Positions 21,913-33,215 of a stretch of DNA of 64,000 nucleotides are shown in pieces. The notes beneath the pieces were generated by a model. That model did not search any database, was not told the origin of the DNA, and worked only from the letters and a program-made list of their open reading frames with translations. The first letter of the stretch is position 1, and each line of letters begins with the position of its first letter. The stretch covers positions 28,952-92,951 of the forward strand of contig LGRX02027028.1 of NCBI GenBank assembly GCA_001247695.2, written 5' to 3'. The translations under genes were made by a program, and so were the position numbers. This stretch comes from Cymbomonas tetramitiformis (lineage: Eukaryota; Chlorophyta; Pyramimonadophyceae; Pyramimonadales; Pyramimonadaceae).

Positions 21913-22764
21913 AAGGATGGTTGACCCACCGGTCATCCATAGGTTTTGATATGTGTGGTCGATTTGAGCGGAATGCTCTCGATTTGAGTGAAAATGAATA
22001 CTGTGATTCCAGGAATTCAATGCTGTGAATTTATAACATAATTTTCATGTTTTTGGGCGTCACACAGCTTTCTAAGTGACAAGTGAGAGGGCATTTGACA
22101 TGTCTTGCAAGAAGTAGAGACTGATCAGTTTCAATGATTTTAATTTGTTTGCTCGAACCTTGACCTAGTTTTTTTTGCAACGGTGCACCAGGCGAATTCG
22201 CGATATGGCATCTCCCATTTTCAGGTTCTCACTGGCTGCATGATAATCAACGATTTATCTAGTATGTCAGATAGGTATGATTATGCACTATGGTACGGTA
22301 TGCATAATTGCATATGGTGCGTGATATGCAGCCATGTGTGTGTTACTTTTGCCTGCGCAGTCAATTATTGTATTTTCGGTCCTTCCACAGGCAATTGTAT
22401 GCGACGGTATTGCGAGTCCTATTCACTTGCACCTATAGTTGCACAGGTTCCTGCTCCTGCAGCACTCGCTACAATGGCCACGCATACGCGCAACCACCAC
22501 TCGACGGATCCCATCTTATACTATACCGAAACTGGGATGACGTCAGGAATCTCCATTTAAGATTCCTCAAAGTATATGTTGCGCCGGACGAGGTTGTGGT
22601 TGTGTGCCACTTGGTGTGGGATGTGGGGGGCGGGGGGTTTGTTGGTTTGTTTTTTGTTGTTGGCGGGTCCAACGCGATTCGAATTAATTAGGTATTTGTT
22701 CTTTTTAGCACGGTTGTATATTTATGGTCGGATAATTATCTATTTGTCAGAATTGTTTTTTGGC
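21913..22764. other. Downstream region, no supported gene
   Basis: This is the 3' flank of the coiled-coil gene. Scattered short open frames show no domain. A G/T-rich stretch is present at 22605-22665. Confidence 0.4.
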
Positions 22765-22990
22765 GCGTAGGCAAATGCCACATATGGTGGCGGTACGCGC
22801 GTAGGCAAATGATTTTAATGTAGTATGCACGTAGGCAAATGCTTTTAATGCAGCATGCGCGTAGGCAAATAATTTTGATGTAGTATGCACGTAGGCAAAT
22901 GCTTTTAATGCAGCATGCGCGTAGGCAAATAATTTCAATGGTAGTTTGCGCGTAGGCAAATGATTTTATAATGGTAGTTTGCCCGTAGGC
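22765..22990 (+). repeat. Minisatellite of about 30-bp units with GCGTAGGCAAATG core
   Basis: Eight or so copies of a unit such as CGTAGGCAAATGATTTTAATG alternate between GTAGTATGCA and CAGCATGCG endings. This gives a higher-order period near 59 bp. The same core occurs once or twice, inverted, at 23395-23470. Confidence 0.85.
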
Positions 22991-23467
22991 AAATGATGAG
23001 TTAATGATAGTTTGCCGTAGGCAACTTGTAGTGTGTATGCAAACCGTGTGCACGACGCTTGATCCTTCATGATATTGTATGTGAACATTAATATTTGAAT
23101 TCAACCGGTAAATATCAACATCCGACCACAATGGACATATCTACTGGTTAGATTTGCGAGAAAATGTTGTTTTGAGCGACAAACAACAAAACGCATCGAT
23201 TACGAACAGTCCTTCGCTGTTTATTGCATAAAAAACATCATTTAGCAAATCCAACCCGTAGATAATTATGTTCATTGTAGTCAGATGTTGATATCTACCG
23301 GTTGAATTCACATATTAATGTTCACATGCATTATTATGAAGGGTCAAGCGTCGTGCACACGGTCTGCCTACACACTACAAGTTGCCTACGACAAACTACC
23401 CTTAATTCATCATTTGCCTACGGGCAAACTACCATTATAAAATCATTTTTCTACGCGCATACTACAT
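22943..23467. mobile_element. Foldback element with ~230-bp arms
   Basis: The left arm (about 22943-23178) and right arm (about 23228-23467) are reverse complements with landmarks AACTTGTAGTGTG, GTGTGCACGACGCTTGA and GAATTCAACCGGTA. The minisatellite core forms the outer part of both arms but is expanded only on the left. Target duplication not identified. Confidence 0.8.
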
Positions 23468-24762
23468 GAAACCCTTGTTTTTTTATTGCACGATAAGAGC
23501 CAACCCACCAATCGATCGTCCGATTTTTTAGCGACCTTTGTTGACAATGAATTCTATCTTTATAAAATCGATAATGTAGACACGGTATACACTGATACGA
23601 CTTATAAGGGGAAGGGCAATGATAATTTACATGATCGCATTTCTTTTAATTTGGAAAATCAGACCATTTTGAATGTCAATGTGCAGCATGCATGGGAAGA
23701 AGAGATACATGTGTGTTCTTGTCTTTATACAGATGTTTTGGGGAGATGTCCCACCCAAAGCATATTTTTGGACGTATAGTGCATGTGGCTTGTCCTTCAT
23801 TAGTTGCATACGTAGCAATTTTGAGAATGGATGATGGCGCCACTGTATGTACGGTAGGGCGCCCGGCATCGGTGTTGTGCGAAAAACTGCATAATCGATC
23901 GGGAGTTCGTCCAGACCTTCTGAATCCGTTGATGGACGAGGCTTCACTTAATAGGGTACAAATAAATTAACGAACCACTATTGCACACATCACCAGTATG
24001 ATAGGCAAACCCACAACATTTTGGCAGCTTTATTGATGAGTTGCAAAAATGGACATGGGAGTTTCTAAGCTCAGCAATTGCCCTACATCGTGCGACTTGG
24101 CACCTAGATGACTAACAACATTCTTTTTGACGTCCAATATTTTGGTTGATTCGCTCATTCGCCGTGATGAGCGCGTGGTCGTGCTGGGCTGCACTTTGAC
24201 CTGAATAGGTGGTGAATAATCGCTGGAAGTATCACCGTGACCAGTTTCTGTGACTCTTCCCGTAGTGGTGTGTACGACAGTCACCGGAACTTAAACCCTA
24301 ACTGTGGTTGCCTATATAACGGGTAAGCCTAACTAACTTAATACATTCTGAGAATATTGCCAATATTGTGTTATATTCCTGCCAGAGCGATATATCCAAC
24401 AGGTTTGGACCCACGCACTCCTTATTTAGACACTGCGGTTTGGCCATGTCTGGCTAAACATCGACGCTTGAGCTGGAGTGAGGGGCACCGCTAGAGGCTC
24501 GGCGGCGGGCGGTATGGCCTAGACGAGCGCTTGGTTGATTGGATTAATGGAGAGCTCGTGCACGTGGTGATTTTTATTTTGCCTCATTACGCGTTGGCTG
24601 ACGTTGGAATTCTGGTCGGATCCGACACCGCTTTCCATGCGCGCGTCTACAAGTCCACATCCTCACATTCGTCGACGACCGCGCTGCGACTTTTGGCCGC
24701 CCCTGCCTCCCTGCTTCGTACCACCTACTCTCACGCACTCCACCTCTGCAGTCTTCATCACC
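23468..24762. other. Unassigned region
   Basis: A plus frame at 23486-23779 and a minus frame at 24030-24284 (Thr/Ser-rich, about 84 codons) are open but unrecognised. The T/A-rich stretch 24300-24420 followed by TTGGTTGATTGGATTAATGG could be the leader of the gag-like remnant that follows, but no LTR pair was found. Confidence 0.35.
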
Positions 24763-25330
24763 ATGGTTGCAACTAGAAGGGCATCCGGTGTTGCTTCGCA
24801 ACGACGCTCCCTAGCGACGATCTTTGACGACTCCTCCGCCGCACGCAACACAGTCACGCCACCTACACCGGTGCCTACTGCTGCTCCCGTTGCGAATTCA
24901 TCTCAGGCAGTTTTCCTGGCGGGGGTTCGCGCGTTAACGCGTGAGCATTTTGACGACAACGTCGCCAAGCACGTCATCAGAAAATGTTTTCGAGAGAAGC
25001 ATGAGCGCTTTTCTGGTACGGAGTCGAACGCTCAGGTGCTGCATGCGAGGCTCGTGCCAGCCATTCGGGAGGCTTTTGAGGCACAAGACCCGCTCTTCGC
25101 GCCGCTTTTCAACTTGGAGGATGCCACGGTGGCTATTCGTTCCGAGGCGAACAAGCTGCTATTTTCGGCTCTCGAGCTCGCCGTTTGCCCTCGGCTGCCT
25201 CACCGGCTGGGGACTGGCTAGAGGCCTCGGCCACGGTGCACCCGCTTGATGGGAAGCGGGCGCTGCTGGAGATCGCACGTCGACTGCTGGACACCGGTGC
25301 TCCTTTTCAGGGTCATACTAGTTGCCAATT
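24763..25330 (+). pseudogene. Gag-like remnant related to 2442-3660
   Basis: From the ATG at 24763 a frame of about 150 codons begins MVATRRASGVASQRR. It has a Pro/Ala/Thr linker and a helical region. Near 25190 the sense shifts to another frame that reads PAGDWLEASATVHPLDGKRALLEIARRLLD. The DGKRALL block matches DGRRALL in the decayed gene at 2940-2970, so both probably come from one retroelement family. No zinc knuckle or pol follows. Confidence 0.4.
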
Positions 25331-25945
25331 CAGTAACTGCCGTTTTAACCTCCCCGCATTTCTCGTATGGAATCCGTCACAGACATTCTCAGGATTCTTT
25401 TGTTAATCACTGGCGCCGTTGAACCTTAAGACGCATATCGGGATCATTCGCACATTGGCCACTGCTTTAACAATGGAAACGTGCAACTTTCTAAAAAAAA
25501 GAATATTCTTTTTCAAAATCCCCTTGATTCCTTAATAACTTTTCATGTGATATAGCAAATCGGGAATGTTCTCAAAGCTCGATCAATGCACTTTTGAAAT
25601 ATGTGCGATGAAAAAAAATTAAGAAAACTAATTCATAACAAATATTTGAAACCAAAACCCAAAATCACCAAATTAATATCTATTCCATGAATTACAATTT
25701 GCTCTCTTCTTGTAACAATCTATCGACTACCAATGAAACAGTATGAACTTTGGCGCGATGATCTGGTATGTTGAAGCGCCAAGTGGCTCCACCAAAGTAG
25801 TGGCACAAAGCATCTCGAATAAACTGATCTGCGCGATGGGAAGCTGGATCATTCCAATCCACAATGCTTTCCATTACCAGAGCTTCCTGACTCAAATGGC
25901 GTTGTGGCGTTGCGCTTCGGTAATGGTCTGATATGCGTAAACGAA
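25331..25945. other. No supported gene
   Basis: AT-rich around 25480-25680. A minus frame at 25692-25895 (VVDRLLQEE near its end) might belong to the zinc-finger gene next to it as a later exon, but no convincing splice sites join them. Confidence 0.3.
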
Positions 25946-26665
25946 CTATATAGTCATCCCGACATCCTGCACTCGAATCGCTTCCAATTGTCTTTGATTC
26001 TCATATTCCGCACACCACTCGTGCACTGCACTTTTGTGTTGGTGGAGAACGCTGGCTTTCAGGTTCTTAAATTTCCCTGAAGTGCGAAATGTTCCGACGG
26101 TGTCCCTGTTGTGACCACGGCATATTTTCATCGGCGCGTGGCGTGCGTGCTGATAACAACAAGGACAAACTATGGTGTCAACATCGACCAGCTGTCGCAT
26201 CTCAAACTTATCGTACACTGCCTCAATCGTGGTGCACGAGCGCATGTTCATATCGAGTAGTGACGACGATTTGGACACCGCAGTGTTGGACAAATCCTGT
26301 GCGACCTCCTTCGCAATCAAAGCAGGCAGAACCTTGATAGCCTCATGCACTTCGTTTTCCACAACGTTCATGGAGTTCAGAATAGTGAAAATGGAAAAGA
26401 TTCGAACAACGACAGACGGTGAGACAGTTATTAGTGCGTTACGAGAAGCCGCTTGCCTAACCGCCGAGTTAGAAACCCTTCGCCGCTTGGATCCTTCAGT
26501 CTCTGCGATATTGGTTGATGAATCCACCGTATTCGTGTTAGAAGCTGGGACCGGCTCGGTGGACTTTTGAAAAAACCCTAGCATGGATGGCGGTTTTTGA
26601 GACTGCACTTCGCCCTTGTGTTTGCGCCGGACATGTTCCTCCATGACGTCCTTCCTAGCAAACAT
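25946..26665 (-). CDS. Zinc-finger protein fragment, possibly transposase-derived
   Basis: A 239-codon frame starts MFARKDVMEEHVRRKHKGE, where HVRRKH looks like the His half of a C2H2 finger whose Cys half would lie upstream. In the C-terminal third, CPCCYQHARH and later H-x3-H (LHQHKSAVH) form a Cys/His cluster similar in layout to zinc-binding regions ahead of hAT-like transposase cores (TTF type). No catalytic core follows. It could be a transposon remnant or part of a host gene; confidence is low. Confidence 0.4.
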   Translation of the reverse strand: MFARKDVMEEHVRRKHKGEVQSQKPPSMLGFFQKSTEPVPASNTNTVDSSTNIAETEGSKRRRVSNSAVRQAASRNALITVSPSVVVRIFSIFTILNSMNVVENEVHEAIKVLPALIAKEVAQDLSNTAVSKSSSLLDMNMRSCTTIEAVYDKFEMRQLVDVDTIVCPCCYQHARHAPMKICRGHNRDTVGTFRTSGKFKNLKASVLHQHKSAVHEWCAEYENQRQLEAIRVQDVGMTI

Positions 26666-27636
26666 CGCGCCGCCGATCGAAACCTACAAGGCATCACCTT
26701 GGCTTTCACAGGCGCCGTTCTTTAATAATATTCTGGAACGTTTGAACGTTCGACAGCGGACGGAGAGACTACGGTCCCTTAGCGTATTCCACACACGGAT
26801 GGACTTTCTTCACAGTTAGAGTTACATGAAACCCACGCCATGTACGAGTTTAAGGACATACGATAGCATAGCTGTCTAGTTATCCACGTTCCACGTTGAT
26901 GATCCATAATCGATAATCAAAATGTGCAAATCAAATGTCACTCCCTCCGCTCGACTGCCTATCCGATTTCCTATGCCTCTCTCGTCTGTCTCATTGTCTC
27001 AGTGTATGCCTCTCGTTCGGGTTCTGCTGGTCTCGTAATCCCAAATCCCAAATCCCGTGATCTCGTAACTCCCATAATCGCAAGTCGTGGCCCCCGATTC
27101 CGCACTACTAACATACCTCGGGGCCTCCGGTCCCGTATTGAGGGGGCTTCCAGCCCCAATCCCGTAATTTCCCACGAAAGCTCCGTAATTCTTGGCGCCA
27201 GCCAGGCTGGCGCTGGGCGGCACTTTATGCAGCTAGGGTCCTGCACTGCACACTTCCGTGGAATGCTCCCGATGAAGCGTGCCCACAGGGGAAAACCCGG
27301 CTCTTCCCTCCTGTGCCTTCTCGGCAACTGATGAGTCCGCATCAACTCATCATTGAGTCCCTGGGACAAATGAAGTGCTCAAGTGCGCTTAAGGTGTCCA
27401 CATGCACAGACTGCAGCAGGGGTCCCCGGACATCACACCCTCTCTTGGCATGCAATATTATACTAGAGGCTTCTGTGATGTAAAAAATATCTGTACATAA
27501 CACATGCAGAATACTCCGGATACAGTACATTTTGGATTGTTTCCAACAGATCCTATCAACGTACAAAGTATTTACAGTTTGCTTGGTCTTTCCGCCTGCT
27601 CATTGTCAGGCCACATGTTTCGGTCCATGAGTTGCC
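26666..27636. other. No supported gene; hairpin at 27190-27220
   Basis: The stretch 27030-27230 has repeated TCCCGTAAT-like words and ends in the palindrome GCGCCAGCCAGGCTGGCGC. No frame has a recognisable product. It may be a small non-coding repeat element, but no bounds were found. Confidence 0.35.
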
Positions 27637-29818
27637 TTACGCCTTTTTCTTTGCTAGATGTTTCAGTTCATGACTTGCCTCCTCTATCTGCAAACATGAG
27701 GATTCTAAGTGCCTCATTAACTTCAAATTCTTGACATCGCTTCGCATCACTTCAACCTATCTGGCCAAGCTGATTTTGAATATACAAACGCTTAGTGCAA
27801 ACTCTTGAGTTGAAGTTTTCAGTGCAAAACTTGAAGGGATTTCCCTGCTACAACATACATGATTGTGCCTTGACTTGCACACGAAGAGAATAGCAGCGTC
27901 AGCAAGGTTCGAAGTAGGAGGAGGAGGGTAGGGTTGCACCTCTTTAGCCATGAAAAAATCAATCATCGTTCGAATAATGGCAACCAGTCCAATATTGATC
28001 AAGCTGGTGGTGTTCGCGCCGTGCACCATGGTTTCAATGATATCACTGATCAATAGAAACTCGAGTCCAAGGAGGATCCCTCGTCCGAGAGTGATGCGTG
28101 TGAGATCGTACCTGCACATAAAGATCCACACGTTGGAAATCGTTTTCTACCAAAAAGTTGCCAAGCAAATATGAATCTTGTTCGGCTTGGGACAGTCTGA
28201 ATACTTCCTTACATCCTTAAGGTTCCTACCCCATGGGACCTTGCTGAGCTAGATATGCAAGCACTCGGGCTCACATTGTTTGAAGAACTTTGAATCTCTT
28301 GAAATGTTCGAAGTAAAAATACACCCAAACAAGTCTTGCTTCGAGGCTCAAATCATACTGGATGCACAGTTTTAGAAAATTTCACAACAATTAGTGAGCA
28401 CTTAGTCACGCTTAACTTCGTGCCTTCAGATCAACCAAACTGAGAAACTTGCGGATTTACCAGTAAGTGCAAGCGTCATTGTCATAATCGATCTTCGAGC
28501 ACATGTACCTCCACGCGTAGATCAATGCAAATAAACCTGTGATTTGCATCAAATACTTTTGAGGGATGTCCAGGTGCCTTGTTGCATTCAAGTGACAACT
28601 GACAACCCGTCGGTTAGCTACGATATCTGTGAGGGATTCGCCCTGCGTGCTTCATACGAATGCGAGGCAACGCTTGTTCGCGTTGCGTCACATAGGTGTG
28701 CGGTGACAACTGCTTGTTCGCGTTGCGTCACATAGGTGTGCGGTGACGACTGCTTAGTTCGCGTTGCGTCACATAGGTGTGCGGTGACGACTGCTTGTTC
28801 GCGTTGCGTCACATAGGTGTGCGGTGACGACTGCTTGTTCGCGTTGCGTCACATAGGTGTGCGGTGACGACTGCTTAGTTCGCAATTATTCTGCGGTGAG
28901 GCAGCAGCTCGACCTATCACTGAAATCAGAGGTGTGGAACAACACACAGGTGGTTCGCTCCTTTTCGTTCAGCACTCCCATCACGCGAAATTTTCTTTTT
29001 CTCCTGAGGAACTGAAGGCTTTTGCTTCATAGGAACACAACTCCGGCCACTGCACTCGTGCTTGTGCAAAAGACTAATGTCGGCATTGTTCAAACCAGGC
29101 AAGTACGGTGAGGACAAGCACGCAGACAAAGTGCCCGCGCCATATTCTTTCCCTATGGGCCTGCGTCATGAGACTACCCTTGTAAACCATTATTGCCAGG
29201 GCCACGTTCTCGAAGAACTTTCCTGCCGAAACGTGCCCAGCCCCATCCCTTGTCCTTGCTGAGTTGCCTATGATGAGTTTACGTCGTACTCATCGTGTTC
29301 ATCAAACTAGAGCGGGCACGCGCGCAAGTCAATGCGTGAAAATGTGTTCGATAAGCTTGCTTATTCTATCTGCAACTTCCGTTACTGTGCCCAAGACTTG
29401 AACCAGTAAGGAATTTCGGAGCGAGATAAAATTTACTTCCGAGCAACTCAAGCTTTGCGCAAGCACTGTCATCGACGATACCAGTACAACTCGTATGAAA
29501 TAATATGGAGTTGCGAGAAGTCGTGAACGCAAGGCTATGGCAAACGCTGTTTCCAAGTTAAGCAGATCGCCTCCTGAAGAGAACGAACCAAAAAACTCGC
29601 ATATGCGCTTTTGCATGCCTTCGATAAACGATTCTTCCTCGTCGTCGTCTCCGCTTTCCTCTCCTGCCCCACCAACCAGTCTGTGTTAAACTTTCACCTG
29701 CATCGATACCGGAAGTCATTGATGTGTTCATGAACGCCGTATCCGTATCCGTCTTGATGGTGGAAGCACCAGTATCATCGACGATGTGATAAGTTGCCTT
29801 GACCTTGAGGAAGCGCAT
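27637..29818 (-). CDS. DUF1622-type small membrane protein, six exons, 163 residues
   Basis: Hand-spliced exons (minus): 29698-29818, 29589-29663, 29178-29222, 28509-28536, 27940-28111, 27637-27687; phases agree throughout (492 nt). The protein has a polar N-terminus, a Glu/Asp run (DDDEEE, about residues 45-50), an amphipathic stretch (MQKRICEFF), then hydrophobic helices FFENVALAIMVY and LFALIYAW. The most telling part is RYDLTRITLGRGILLGLEFLL followed by SDIIETM and VAIIRTMIDFF, the layout I know for DUF1622 membrane proteins (G-R-x3-L-x-LEF...ADI...IRT). It ends in a Lys-rich tail. The first intron would be only 34 bp, so it may instead mark a frameshift. The start is also uncertain, because an upstream open frame (29942-30253) might add an exon. 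Role unknown; the family is generally an integral membrane protein of undefined function. Confidence 0.68.
28681..28885 (+). repeat. Five tandem 40-41-bp repeats
   Basis: Units begin CGTTGCGTCACATAGG and continue TGTGCGGTGACGACTGCTT; one-base indels make them 40 or 41 bp. They lie in the intron between the 45-bp and 28-bp exons of the DUF1622-type gene, close upstream of the latter. Confidence 0.93.
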
Positions 29819-29941
29819 GTTTGTTAGAGAACAGCGTTCACACAGTTAAAAAACATGTAGTTTGGAAAAGATCGTTCGCCGACCCTAAAACAGCGTTGCA
29901 CTGATACTGCGACCTTTCTATTATGGGGTTCTATCCAATGG

Positions 29942-30253
29942 TCAAATGTTTAGTAAACTCCAACGGTCTTGATCGAGCGAGGGGACCTCACCGGTCTTCT
30001 TCGATGTACCGCTACCACCACCACCACCGGAGCCACCATCGCTGCCGTCTAAGGCGAAGTCTCCCGAAGCAGCTGCTTTGGAGGCAACGTCACGAGGGTT
30101 CCCGCAGCGCATCTGGGGGTCAACCTCGTCCAAACACCCTTGATTAGTCAAGGTATTAAATGCTTGGTCAGATAGGATGGAGGCCAAGAGCCAGTGGCAA
30201 ATTTTAGTGGAGAATACATGGCTTGCTTGAAGCGCGTACCCGCGTCGTCTCAC
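29942..30253 (-). other. Candidate exon, Gly/Ser-rich end
   Basis: An open frame of 103 codons ends in a Gly-rich run followed by SGTSKKT and a good donor (G then GTGAGG at about 29992). It sits just upstream of the DUF1622-type gene on the same strand. I could not join it in phase to that gene, so it stays separate. Confidence 0.3.
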
Positions 30254-31049
30254 TCTTCGCGACAGATCGCTGCGTAGGGCGCGTTCGGGGTTGCCTCCTG
30301 TTTGAGTTTTGGTGGGCCCTAGAAACAGAAGGTAGCTTCAATATGTGCAAACGCGCAATGATCCCTGTTGGAGACATATTTATCCTGCTTTTCAGTGACA
30401 AACACTAACGACTAAGACAACAGGCAACTTCGAAACTGAGATTTGTTCGCCAAATCAATCGAATGTTATTTTCCTATATCCTATTCCTAACAGATTGATT
30501 TGATATTCCCAACAGATCAACACCTGACGTGAGAGAGAGCGCGAGCGTGGCACACGCGACGGACAGAAGAGAATAGCAGCAGCATCGGCACTTGAACGAC
30601 GATCCTGCTTACCTCGTATCGACGCGACGTATCGCTAATTCGCTATCGCATCATCGCATCGCTTCATCGGTATGCCAATATGAATATCTTCTAGTCGAGC
30701 CCTTTTGATCCGGGCTCCCACTCCTGTTCCTGCTCCTGTTATTTTGCCACCTGACGCTCGCCCATGCTCGCGGCGTGCTCACATGAGCGTGGATCAAAAA
30801 TGGTCTCGCATCCTGTTGGATTGAAATATTCCACCTGGTATATTCACGACGATCGGGAAGATGTCTGACGAAGCAAATACCTCTGCTCTTTATGTTCTAG
30901 GCGACAGAAAAGGCTAATATATGTTATATATTAGGCTGGCGGAAGCACTTGCAGGGAGTGACACCGTGATTCACTGCAGACTAAGATGAGATAATAAAAT
31001 AACTTTGGGGTTTTATTATCGCGGAACGAACTGGCGGAAGCAAGCTGAC
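30254..31049. other. No supported gene
   Basis: Promoter-side flank of the minus-strand gene. Nothing recognisable beyond short low-complexity words such as GAGAGAGAGCGCGAG at 30531-30545. Confidence 0.4.
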
Positions 31050-31222
31050 GTGGCACCTCGGGTCAAGGGGTGATCAGAGAGAGTGTGACTGCCCCCCACC
31101 TTATGGGGGGGGCTGAAAGTCTCATCTCACATCACACCACCTCACCCCGAAGGCGTGAGGTGCCACAACAAGGCAGGCAAGCCTGCATCCCAAACCTAAA
31201 CCCTAGGCAAAAATAGGCAGCA
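31050..31222 (-). repeat. Copy of a short dispersed repeat with C/G hairpins
   Basis: On the minus strand this matches 43600-43735 in order: GGGTTTAGG/GGATTTAGGG, then GCCTGC, then CCTTCGGGGTGAGGTG, then a run of C pairing with a run of G around TAT/TTAT, then TCACCCCTTG. Two copies in opposite orientation indicate a dispersed element of about 170 bp. Confidence 0.6.
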
Positions 31223-31481
31223 GTTACAGGCCCAATGGGACCTCTTGCAGTTCGAAACTACTGCACTACATAGCTAGAGCCGTTCATTGCAAGTGTCTGT
31301 CTAACTTAGTGTTGCACACCACCAGACCGTGATGTGTCTGGTGGCAGGTCGATTGTGTCATTGGCGAGAGGCCGTGACCCCATGAAAGGTGGCAACCAGA
31401 TGGGCTAGGGGCATACGCCCATGCATGTGCCGTGGGGATCACTACTCCCACGGGGTAGGCTGCCAAAATTACTAAGCAAGC

Positions 31482-32094
31482 TGTTAGGGCTGATATGCGA
31501 GCCCACAAATATTATACAATATATCAAATAAACACTGTGCTGTTGAACGGCACACACAAGTGTAACAGTATAGCGGGTTGTGAGTTGCAGTCTCTGAATG
31601 AAAAACTGCTGAAGCACAACGCTTCCTCACTTTTATACCTACGTCACCCATCATCTTAGATGGTACCGCCATTGGGTTGTGAACCCGAGACGTAGGTTGA
31701 ACGACCAGCATGGTAATAACGACTAGTTCGTTCATGCTGCACATGCGAGTTCCACGCATGCTGATAGCTAAAGATGATTCTTGGTTTGTTTCCAAGATGT
31801 ATCTTTGCTTTGCCATCTTCGAGTTCATCATACGAACTCTCGATGACAGGGATGCCTGATGATATGACATAATCCTCTGGCGACATGTACAGTCATCGTC
31901 GACCGTACTGACGACTGTCATAAATGTATCGTGACGCGACTCGACCTGTACAGTCATGATCGACCATACTGTCGACTGTCATAATAATATATGACACGAT
32001 TGACTGTCATAATAATATATGACATGACATGACATGACATGGTATGACATGTATGACAGGTATGACACGTATGACATCGGTCATAACCCTGATA
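31482..32094 (-). repeat. Third LTR copy of the gypsy family
   Basis: Aligns along its length with 3836-4461, starting TGTTAGGGCTGATATGCGAG and ending in CGGTCATAACCCTGATA. Scattered substitutions and short indels make it older than the LTR pair of the intact element. Confidence 0.9.
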
Positions 32095-33104
32095 GATCTC
32101 CCCTCTCAAGAGAGTTGTGACCTCACAACGGGCATACCTTTTGTATATGTCTTTGATGTCTTTGTTGTTGTCGCTTCTTGCTGGTACCAGTCTTCTTACA
32201 CCGATTTGAGGCGTCCCTCATGGTGTTTTTAGGTTATTGGGGGGAACTGAGTCCACTTTAGTCCCTCACCTTACAATTCTTAGGATGTAGCCCACCTTTC
32301 TGGAAATCGTATCGTATTTCAGAGTGACGTTTCAAGGTTCAATGAATTGCGTTTCGTGATGCAGATTGACGCTGGATTACTGATTGATCCATACGTATCG
32401 TGCGTCAGAGTGACGATTCAAAGCATCCGAAGTGTACGTTACGGATTATTTGCGCTAGCCGTCGTCGCTTTAGCGAACGATGATCCCACGATTTAACGAT
32501 TTATAATCGCACGATTCTCGGCCTTATATATATGACTGATCGACGAAAACCCTTGGGTACATGTTTCCACAGTTATATATAGTGCACCCAACCCTTCCTC
32601 CCCTCCTGAAGCTACTATGGAGGTTCACAGGCGGCAACGGGGAGCCCGATTTTTGGGGCTTGTTTTTAATGCAAACGGAGTGGCCCTGCTTAACGGGATT
32701 GGACTTATAATCCTTTACCCGGTCTGCTCAACTCCTCAATATTTGGTCCGGTACGCGCGCTTGACGAACATCTGTCGCGATGAGTGAGAATGGATTCGCC
32801 ACGTACTAATGTGAAATTTTTTTTAGTTATGTTTGTCAAGCACAACTTAGGATCACAACTCCGTCTACCTCAGTCGATATCTCCGGTAGCTCGGATGACT
32901 GGCCAAGAATCCGATGACAAACCACGGTTTTGGCAAAGGTAGCATTTAGCAGTTTTTATTTATCCACAGATATGATATCTCGCATGTGTGCGTATCTGTG
33001 CAAGGGTATGATTTTGAACAAGGCTCACTACACCTTTAGCAAGGAAGGATCAATTCCTGCTCCTGTCATATCAATTTGATGCAGGGTAAAAAATGTTAGG
33101 GATA

Positions 33105-33215
33105 TAACCCTGCAGTTCTCGGGTTGCAGCCCATTGCACCGAAGGTGCATCGCAGTCTTTGGGATGCAGCCCTGCAGTTCTTGGGATGCAGCCCTGCAGT
33201 TCTTGGGATGCAGCC
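33105..33215 (+). repeat. Tandem copies of a 22-bp unit with CTTGGGATGCAGCCCTGC
   Basis: Four or five copies lie in a row. Single copies of the same word occur at 4640-4655, 32278-32292, 34595-34612 and 35855-35912, all inside gypsy-family DNA. It is therefore a motif of this family that has expanded here. Confidence 0.8.

Noticed and set aside
27328..27338. CTGATGAGTCC, the start of a hammerhead ribozyme core
   Set aside because: No matching stem II partner and no GAAA segment follow, so the core is incomplete.
31190..31205. AAACCTAAACCCTAGG, plant-type telomere-like words
   Set aside because: Only one to two units and no array; part of the dispersed repeat also seen at 43600.
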